Source of the DNA: Terriglobia bacterium
GTDB lineage: Bacteria > Acidobacteriota > Terriglobia > Acidiferrales > UBA7541
Assembly: GCA_023512135.1 (NCBI GenBank)
Contig: JAIMAG010000009.1
Location: 1 to 64,000 of the forward strand
Direction of reading: 5' to 3'
DNA: 64,000 nucleotides
The notes below the pieces were generated by a model that saw only the letters and a list, made by a program, of their open reading frames with translations, made no database searches and was not told the DNA's origin. A program made the translations under genes and the position numbers. Below are positions 57,723 to 64,000 of the stretch, piece by piece (position 1 is the stretch's first letter; the number at the start of each line of letters is the position of its first letter).

Positions 57723-59426
57723 ATGCGTATATCCCGGTCAACCCTGTTGTTCGTGCTCCTCGCCGCCAGCCTGTTCGGGACGGGATGCCGGCCCGGCACC
57801 GGTTCGGCGGAAACCTACGACCTCATCCTGCGCAACGGCACCGTCTATGACGGCAGCGGCGGGCCGCCGCTGCGCGCCGATGTTGCCGTTCGCGGCGATC
57901 GCATTGCCGCCGTGGGCACGCTGAATCATGCGCGTGCGCGGGTGGAACTGGACGTCTCCGGCCTGGCGGTGGCCCCGGGTTTTATCAACATGCTGAGCTG
58001 GGCCACGGAGTCGCTCATCCATGACGGCCGCTCGCTGAGCGATATCAAGCAGGGCGTCACCCTGGAAGTGTTCGGCGAAGGCTGGTCGATGGGCCCGCTG
58101 AACGAGGCCATGAAACAGGAACAACGCCGACGCATGGGCGAGCGCCCCTATGAAATTGCCTGGACCACTCTCGGCGAATACCTCGAGTTTCTGGAGCGCA
58201 AGGGCGTCTCGCCCAACGTGGCTTCGTTTGTCGGCGCCACGACAATTCGCATCCACGAAATCGGCTATGAGAACCGTCCGCCGACCCCGGAAGAGCTCGA
58301 TCGCATGCGCGCGCTCGTCCGCCAGGCCATGGAGGAAGGCGCGCTCGGTGTCGGTTCCTCGCTGATCTACGCACCGGCCTTCTATGCCAAGACCGAGGAG
58401 CTGATCGAGCTGTGCAAGGTCGCGGCACAGTACGATGGCATGTACATCTCCCACATGCGCAGCGAGGGGCCGCGGCTGCTCGAAGCGATTGACGAGTTGA
58501 TCCGCATCGCCCGCGAAGCCGGCATCCGCGCCGAAATCTACCACCTGAAAGCCGCCGGCAAATCCAACTGGGGCAAGATGGACGCGGCCATCGCCCGCAT
58601 CGAAGCCGCCCGTGCCGCCGGCCTGCACGTCACCGCCGATATGTACACCTACATCGCCGGAGCTACGGGTCTGAACGCCACGATGCCCCCCTGGGTGCAG
58701 GAAGGCGGCCACGATGCCTGGGTTCGCCGGCTCCGCGACCCGCGAATCCGCGCGCGCGTGAAGCGCGAAATGCTCACCCCGACCGACGCCTGGGAAAATT
58801 TCTTCGTCGAGGCCGGCCCCGACCGCATCCTCCTGGTCGGCTTCCGCAACAAAACTCTCCGCGAAAAATATCTCGCGAAGACCCTGGCGGAAGTGGCCCG
58901 GCTGCGCGGCGAACATCCCGCCGACACGGCAATGAATCTGGTCATCGAAGATGACAGCCGCGTGGACGCTGTCTACTTCCTGATGACCGAAGAAAATGTG
59001 CGCAAGCAGATCCAGTTGCCCTGGGTCAGCTTCGGCTCCGATGCCGGCTCGGTCGCCGCCGAAGGTCCGGTGCTCAACGTGCACTTGCACCCGCGCGCCT
59101 ACGGCAACTTTGCCCGGCTGCTCGGCAAATACGTCCGCGACGAGAAACTGATCTCGCTCGAAGAAGCCGTTCGCCGTCTCACTTCGCTGCCTGCCGGCAA
59201 TCTGAAGATTGCCGACCGCGGCCTGCTCAAGCCGGGCTATTTTGCCGATATTGCCGTCTTCGATCCGGCCAGGATTCAGGACCACGCGACGTTCGAAAAT
59301 CCGCACCAGTACGCCACCGGCATGGTGCACGTCTTCGTCAACGGTACGCAGGTGCTGCGCAACGGGGAGCACACCGGCGCTACCCCGGGCCGCTTCGTCC
59401 GCGGTCCCGGCTACAAAAAGCAGTGA
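57723..59426 (+). CDS. D-aminoacylase-like amidohydrolase lipoprotein
   Basis: 567 aa. A lipoprotein signal (LLFVLLAASLFGTGC) precedes a composite amidohydrolase domain of the N-acyl-D-amino-acid deacylase type (DLILRNGTVYDGSG, YISHMRSEG, IYHLKAAGKSNWGK, WVSFGSDAGSV, YFADIAVFDP). The usual metal motif GFIDxHxH is replaced by GFINMLSWATE, so the first metal site is modified as in a distinct subgroup. It probably acts in the periplasm on acylated or cyclised amino compounds. A TACTAT box ending 9 bases before the ATG suggests a leaderless start. The cyclase lipoprotein follows. Confidence 0.85.
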   Translation: MRISRSTLLFVLLAASLFGTGCRPGTGSAETYDLILRNGTVYDGSGGPPLRADVAVRGDRIAAVGTLNHARARVELDVSGLAVAPGFINMLSWATESLIHDGRSLSDIKQGVTLEVFGEGWSMGPLNEAMKQEQRRRMGERPYEIAWTTLGEYLEFLERKGVSPNVASFVGATTIRIHEIGYENRPPTPEELDRMRALVRQAMEEGALGVGSSLIYAPAFYAKTEELIELCKVAAQYDGMYISHMRSEGPRLLEAIDELIRIAREAGIRAEIYHLKAAGKSNWGKMDAAIARIEAARAAGLHVTADMYTYIAGATGLNATMPPWVQEGGHDAWVRRLRDPRIRARVKREMLTPTDAWENFFVEAGPDRILLVGFRNKTLREKYLAKTLAEVARLRGEHPADTAMNLVIEDDSRVDAVYFLMTEENVRKQIQLPWVSFGSDAGSVAAEGPVLNVHLHPRAYGNFARLLGKYVRDEKLISLEEAVRRLTSLPAGNLKIADRGLLKPGYFADIAVFDPARIQDHATFENPHQYATGMVHVFVNGTQVLRNGEHTGATPGRFVRGPGYKKQ

Positions 59427-59490
59427 ACGGGCCGCCCTCGCAGCGGCAGTCGGCAACCGCTGCGAGCGGCGCGGCGAGAGGAGGAGTTCT

Positions 59491-60294
59491 GTGCGTCTGG
59501 GCGTGGTTCTGCTTCTCACCGCTTGGCTCGTTGCCTGTCGCAGTGCCGCGCCCCCGCCCCCGCCCTCGTTGACCGAACTGCTGGCCGGCATCCCGCAGGG
59601 CCGCGTCCGGGTTGTCGACCTGACCCACGCGCACCGCGAAGGCATCCCGGCCTGGCCAGGCGACGCGAAACCGTTCGAAGCCCGCATCCAGGCTCGTGCC
59701 GAGCAGGCGGGCTATTTCAGCCGCAGCTTCTGCACGCTCGAGCATTTCGGCACGCACATGGATGCACCTGTGCACTTCCCTCCGGGGAAAACGACGGTGG
59801 ATGCCATCCCGCCGACGCGTTTGTTCGGCCCCGCCGTTGTGCTGGACGTGACGGCTCAGGCTCGCGAAAACGCAGACTATCTGCTCACCCCGGCCGATAT
59901 CGAACGCTGGGAAACTGCCCATGGCGCGATTCCGGCCGGGGCCATCGTACTGCTCCGCACCGGCTGGGCCGCGCGCTGGCCCGACGAGCAGGCCTACCGC
60001 AATCAGGACAGCGCCGGCGTCATGCACTTTCCCGGTTTTTCGGTGGAAGCCGTGCGCAGGCTGATCGAACGCCGGGTAAGCGGCCTGGGCATTGACACGC
60101 TCAGCATCGACCATGGACCTTCGCAGACGTTCGAAGCGCACCGCGTCTCGCACGGTGCCGATTTGTTCCATCTGGAGAATCTGGCCGATCTGAGCGCGTT
60201 GCCGCCCACCGGCGCATTTCTGATTGCTGCGCCGGTCAAACTGGAGGGTGGTTCCGGCGGCCCCGCGCGCGTCTTTGCCATCTTGCCGGAGTAA
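59491..60294 (+). CDS. Lipoprotein of the cyclase (kynurenine formamidase-like) family
   Basis: 267 aa. A short lipoprotein signal (LGVVLLLTAWLVAC) and a Pro-rich linker precede the metal-dependent cyclase domain: VVDLTHAHREGIPAWPGD, the metal motif HFGTHMDAPVHF, GAIVLLRTGWAARW and GLGIDTLSIDHG. Relatives open or close amide and lactone bonds, e.g. N-formylkynurenine. GTG 59491 follows an exceptionally strong GAGAGGAGGAG. It probably works with the preceding amidohydrolase in the periplasm. Confidence 0.88.
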   Translation: MRLGVVLLLTAWLVACRSAAPPPPPSLTELLAGIPQGRVRVVDLTHAHREGIPAWPGDAKPFEARIQARAEQAGYFSRSFCTLEHFGTHMDAPVHFPPGKTTVDAIPPTRLFGPAVVLDVTAQARENADYLLTPADIERWETAHGAIPAGAIVLLRTGWAARWPDEQAYRNQDSAGVMHFPGFSVEAVRRLIERRVSGLGIDTLSIDHGPSQTFEAHRVSHGADLFHLENLADLSALPPTGAFLIAAPVKLEGGSGGPARVFAILPE

Positions 60295-60442
60295 AGCCGG
60301 CGGGCGTTCGGTCGGTCCGATCGTGGAAACTTTTTCTCGAAAAATGCGTAGCAGGAATTTGGCCCGCAGCACGCTGGGTGCGAGCGCGGCGAGCCGGCCA
60401 CGATGCACAGGAACATTTCTGAGACCGAGAAAGGAACAGGCG

Positions 60443-63400
60443 ATGAACAAAAACTCCGGTTGGACCGCTTGGCTGGTTGGAACGCTCGTTTTGCTCTGCC
60501 TGGTGGCCACCTTTGCCGCCGAGAATGATCCACCGCTGCTCCTGCAAAGCCCGACCCTCAGCGCTTCCCACATTGTGTTCGTCTATGCCGGCGACCTGTG
60601 GAGCGTGCGCCGCGAAGGCGGCGACGCGGTTCGCTTGACGACCGGCGTGGGTCTGGAATACGGCCCCATCTTTTCGCCTGATGGCAGTCAAGTGGCTTTT
60701 ACCGGTCAGTACGACGGCAACACGGACGTCTACGTCGTCTCGGCCGAAGGCGGCGTCCCGCGCCGGCTGACGTATCACCCCGCCGCAGACACCGCCGTGG
60801 GCTGGACGCCGGACGGACGCCGCATCGTCTTCCGCTCCGGCCGCAACAGCTATGCCGGTTTCAATCGTCTGTTTACCGTCTCTCTCGACGGCGGTTTTCC
60901 TGAACCGTTGCCGCTGCCGATGGGCGAGCAGGCCTCCTATTCGCCCGAGGGCAGCCGGCTTGCCTACGTGCCGTATTGGAATCGGGCTGGTTCGCCGACA
61001 ACGTTCATCGCCTGGAAACAGTATCGGGGCGGGCGTGCCTCGCCGATTTGGATTGCACGACTCGCTGATTCGTCGGTGGAACCCATCCCGCGCAAGGACT
61101 CCAACGATCACACCCCGATGTGGGTGGGCAACCGGATCTATTTCTTGTCCGACCGCGCCGGCCGCACCTCGCTGTTTGCCTATGACACGGGCAGGAAGAA
61201 CGTCACGCAACTGATCCGGAATCCCGGCAGCGACATTCTTTCTGCTTCCGCTGGCCCCGGTGCCATTGTGATCGAGCAGCTCGGTTCGCTCAGCCTGTAC
61301 GAGCTGGAAAGCGGCCGGTTGCGCCGGCTCGACATCCGCGTGCGGGGCGATCTGCCCGGCGTGCGGATCCGGTATGAAAAAGTCAGCCGCAATATTTCCT
61401 CGGCGGCGATTTCTCCGACCGGCCAGCGGGCGGTGTTCGAGGCTCGAGGCGAAATTCTCACCGTGCCGGCCGAAAAGGGCGACATCCGCAACCTGACGCA
61501 GACCCCGGGCGCGGCCGAGCGCGACCCCGCCTGGTCGCCCGACGGGAAGTGGATTGCGTATTTTTCCGATGAATCCGGCGAATACGAGCTCCACCTGCGG
61601 GAGCAGAGCGGGCTCGGAGAACGCCGGAGGATTGCGCTCGGCGAGCCACCGTCGTTTTTCTATTCGCCGGTCTGGTCGCCCGACAGCAAGAAAATCGCCT
61701 ACCACGACAAGCGGCTGAACCTGTGGTATGTGGATCTCGAAAAGGGAACGCCGGTCAAGGTCGATACCGACCTGTACGACAAACCGTTCCGCACGCTCGA
61801 CCCGGCCTGGTCGCCGGACAGTCGGTGGATTGTCTACACGCGCCAGTTGCGCAATCACCTGCGCGCGGTGTTTGTCTATTCCCTGGAAACCGGCCGGGCC
61901 ACGCAGCTCACCGACGGCATGAGCGACTGCCGCTTCGCGCAGTTCGATCCCAGCGGCAAATATCTCTACTTCACCGCCAGCACCGATTACGGCCCCACCA
62001 TCGGCTGGCTGGATATGTCCAGCTTCAACCGCCCGGTCTCGCGCAGCGTCTACATTGCGGTGCTGCGCAAGGATCTGCCCTCGCCGCTGGCCCACCAGAG
62101 TGACGAAGAAAAGGTCAGGGAAGAAAAGAAAGAAGAGCCGAAACCTTCCGCCGCAGAGGCAGCCGCGGGACCGAAACCGGAATCACAGGAAAAACCCGAA
62201 GCGGGCCGCGCGAAAAAAGAAGACACAAAGGTCGAAATTGATTTTGCGGGAATCAGCCAGCGCATTCTGGCTCTGCCGATTCCTGCGCGGAATTACGTGG
62301 ACCTGCAGGTAGCGAAATCGGGCATTCTCTTTCTCGCCGAGGCCCCGCCGGTGCCGGGTTTTGGCGCCGAAGGCTTCACGCTGCACCGCTTTGATCTCGA
62401 AAAGCGCAAGCTGGATCGCTTCCTCGATGCGGTGAGTGCCTTCCACGTTTCGGCCAATGGAGAAAAGTTGCTCTATGCGCAGCGGCAGCGCTGGTTCATC
62501 GCGGGCACCGCGCAGCCCCCGCGGCCGGGCGAGGGTGCGCTGAATCTCGAGCCGATGGAAGTGCGCGTGGATCCCCGTGCCGAGTGGCGTCAGATGTACC
62601 GCGAAGTCTGGCGCATCCAGCGGGATTTCTTCTATGACCCGAATCATCACGGGCTCGACCTCCGCGCTGCCGAACGCAACTACGCACGCTATCTGGACGG
62701 CGTTGCGCATCGTGCCGACCTGACGTACCTGTTCGGCGATATGCTCGGCGAGATGGCCGTCGGGCACATGTACATCGCCGGTGGCGATCTGCCGGCGGCC
62801 CCGCAGGTTCGCGGCGGCCTGCTCGGCGCGGATTATGCGATCGAGAACGGGCGCTACCGCTTCGTCCGCGTCTACGACGGCGAAAATTGGAACCCGCAGC
62901 TCCGCGCGCCGCTCACCCAGCCCGGTGTGAACGTGCAGGCCGGCGAGTACCTGCTCGCCGTCAATGGCCGCAACCTGACCGCCGCAGACAACATCTACGC
63001 GTTCTTCGAAGCGACGGCAGACCAGGCGGTCGTCCTCCGCGTCGGGCCAAATCCCGACGGCACTGGCTCGCGCGAGGTCACCGTCGTGCCCGTTGCCAGC
63101 GAGACCGGACTGCGCAATCTCGCCTGGATTGAAGACAACCGTCGCAAGGTCGAGCAGCTCAGCAACGGTCGGCTCGCCTACGTCTATCTGCCGAACACGG
63201 CCGGGGCAGGCTACACCAACTTCAACCGCTACTATTTCTCGCAGACCGACAAGCAGGGCGCCGTGATCGACGAGCGCTTCAACGGAGGCGGCACCGCCGC
63301 CGACTACATCATCGACTACATGCGACGACCACTGCTCAACTACTGGGCGACGCGCGAGGGGGCCGATTTTACGACGCCGCTCGGCTCGATCTACGGACCG

Positions 63401-63772
63401 AAAGCGATGATCATCAACGAATTCGCGGGCTCGGGCGGCGATGCCATGCCGTGGTATTTCCGCGCTGCGGGCATCGGGCCGCTGGTGGGCAAGCGCACCT
63501 GGGGCGGGCTGGTGGGCATCTATGACTATCCGCCCCTGCTCGACGGTGGCTTCGTCACCTCGCCGCGCGTGGCCTTCTGGAATCCGAACGGCACCTGGGA
63601 CGTGGAAAATCACGGCGTGGCGCCGGACATCGAGGTCGAATTCGATCCGGCATTGTGGCGCAAGGGACAGGACCCGCAACTGGAGCGGGCCGTGCAGGTG
63701 GTCCTCGACGCGCTGCGCAGCAATCCCCCGCCGCAGCACAAAAAACCTGCCTATCCCAGCTTCCCCAGGTAG
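60443..63772 (+). CDS. Exported tricorn protease-like S41 peptidase
   Basis: 1109 aa. The N-terminus has a signal peptide (WTAWLVGTLVLLCLVATFAA). About 650 residues of beta-propeller repeats follow (SPDGSQVAFTG, TPDGRRIVF, SPDGKWIAYFSD, SPDSKKIAYHD). A charged Lys/Glu-rich insert (~560-600) leads to a PDZ-like domain (VNVQAGEYLLAVNGRNLT) and the S41 catalytic core with nucleophile Ser997 (NEFAGSGGDAMPWYF). The conserved Ser-His of tricorn is replaced by Gly-His (AVGHMYI), as in many bacterial relatives. It should degrade peptides in the periplasm. AAAGGAA precedes the ATG. Confidence 0.9.
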   Translation: MNKNSGWTAWLVGTLVLLCLVATFAAENDPPLLLQSPTLSASHIVFVYAGDLWSVRREGGDAVRLTTGVGLEYGPIFSPDGSQVAFTGQYDGNTDVYVVSAEGGVPRRLTYHPAADTAVGWTPDGRRIVFRSGRNSYAGFNRLFTVSLDGGFPEPLPLPMGEQASYSPEGSRLAYVPYWNRAGSPTTFIAWKQYRGGRASPIWIARLADSSVEPIPRKDSNDHTPMWVGNRIYFLSDRAGRTSLFAYDTGRKNVTQLIRNPGSDILSASAGPGAIVIEQLGSLSLYELESGRLRRLDIRVRGDLPGVRIRYEKVSRNISSAAISPTGQRAVFEARGEILTVPAEKGDIRNLTQTPGAAERDPAWSPDGKWIAYFSDESGEYELHLREQSGLGERRRIALGEPPSFFYSPVWSPDSKKIAYHDKRLNLWYVDLEKGTPVKVDTDLYDKPFRTLDPAWSPDSRWIVYTRQLRNHLRAVFVYSLETGRATQLTDGMSDCRFAQFDPSGKYLYFTASTDYGPTIGWLDMSSFNRPVSRSVYIAVLRKDLPSPLAHQSDEEKVREEKKEEPKPSAAEAAAGPKPESQEKPEAGRAKKEDTKVEIDFAGISQRILALPIPARNYVDLQVAKSGILFLAEAPPVPGFGAEGFTLHRFDLEKRKLDRFLDAVSAFHVSANGEKLLYAQRQRWFIAGTAQPPRPGEGALNLEPMEVRVDPRAEWRQMYREVWRIQRDFFYDPNHHGLDLRAAERNYARYLDGVAHRADLTYLFGDMLGEMAVGHMYIAGGDLPAAPQVRGGLLGADYAIENGRYRFVRVYDGENWNPQLRAPLTQPGVNVQAGEYLLAVNGRNLTAADNIYAFFEATADQAVVLRVGPNPDGTGSREVTVVPVASETGLRNLAWIEDNRRKVEQLSNGRLAYVYLPNTAGAGYTNFNRYYFSQTDKQGAVIDERFNGGGTAADYIIDYMRRPLLNYWATREGADFTTPLGSIYGPKAMIINEFAGSGGDAMPWYFRAAGIGPLVGKRTWGGLVGIYDYPPLLDGGFVTSPRVAFWNPNGTWDVENHGVAPDIEVEFDPALWRKGQDPQLERAVQVVLDALRSNPPPQHKKPAYPSFPR

Positions 63773-63822
63773 CGAGAAACGGAACGACGGCGCAGGCGGC
63801 CCCGTGCGCGGGGCTGCCTGGG

Positions 63823-64000
63823 CTATGTTTTGGTGGTAGCTCCGGCGCAGGAGGAGCCGGCGCCCGCCGTGCAACCGTAGCAGTGGTTGGCGGTGACGAT
63901 GCGGCGGGTGTGGAGCCGGGCTGCATCGAAGTCGCGGATGTGTTGCGGGGCGCCGTGGCTCAGGGGCAGCTCAAGCATCTGGTTGAAGTCGCAGTCGTAC
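63823..64000 (-). CDS. C-terminal fragment of an ArsS-like radical SAM/Cys-rich protein
   Basis: The gene runs off the window; only the last 58 residues are visible. They read YDCDFNQMLELPL..., then ...TANHCYGCTAGAGSSCAGA and a short tail before TAG at 63825-63823. This ending (YDCDFNQM and HCxGCTAGAGSSC) is diagnostic of the C-terminal Cys-rich domain of arsenosugar-biosynthesis radical SAM protein ArsS and its TIGR04167-type relatives. Those enzymes attach the adenosyl group of SAM to arsenic in the known pathway, but many relatives are unassigned. The upstream part lies beyond 64000. Confidence 0.8.
   Translation of the reverse strand, partial: YDCDFNQMLELPLSHGAPQHIRDFDAARLHTRRIVTANHCYGCTAGAGSSCAGATTKT

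Overview
The window is one contiguous stretch of a GC-rich bacterial chromosome, densely packed with genes on both strands. I see no rRNA, tRNA, insertion sequence, prophage or CRISPR array. Secreted tricorn-type and prolyl-oligopeptidase proteins, a VWFA-related secreted protein of the kind abundant in Acidobacteriota, a candidate membrane-spanning-lipid radical SAM enzyme, bacterioferritin, lipoproteins and an outer-membrane barrel point to a diderm, most likely an acidobacterium. That placement is inference from gene content, not a phylogeny.

Layout. 1-11000: a membrane-protein tail, a rhomboid protease, then a minus-strand carbon block (pyruvate kinase overlapping an M20 peptidase, GpmI, enolase, GlgC) interrupted by a VWA protein and a hydroxyacid dehydrogenase. 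11000-15600: secreted proteins of unknown function, a frameshifted membrane protein and an MFS carrier. 15600-19900: DHH phosphoesterase, zinc-ribbon PilZ protein, phosphodiesterase and bacterioferritin. 19900-21970: a less GC-rich island with one membrane glycosyltransferase. 21970-31400: L31, a double-length ThyX, a DsbA/MauE thiol pair, a Rieske oxygenase, then prfA-prmC-dinB-cca. 31400-37700: the large radical SAM protein, an S9 peptidase fused to an FGE-like domain, and a DUF2461 protein. 37700-45200: a Cys-rich microprotein, cstA-ybdD, YjbQ, a second PilZ protein, a phosphofructokinase with PPi-type residues, DUF1326 and a saccharopine-dehydrogenase-like enzyme. 45200-54300: moaA behind a structured leader with a terminator, nadA, DUF2203, DUF255, a metallophosphoesterase, a beta-barrel and thiC. 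54300-64000: methyltransferase, epimerase, a stand-alone nuoB with a Rieske ferredoxin, EVE protein, lipoprotein amidohydrolase and cyclase, tricorn protease, and the C-terminus of an ArsS-like radical SAM protein.

The genes cover lower glycolysis and glycogen synthesis, Moco, NAD and thiamine biosynthesis (all with Fe-S or radical SAM enzymes), translation termination and tRNA maturation, and extracytoplasmic peptide breakdown. A recurring pattern is a good -35/-10 pair with 16-18 bp spacing whose -10 box ends 8-9 nt before an ATG that lacks a Shine-Dalgarno sequence. It suggests that several genes here make leaderless mRNAs.
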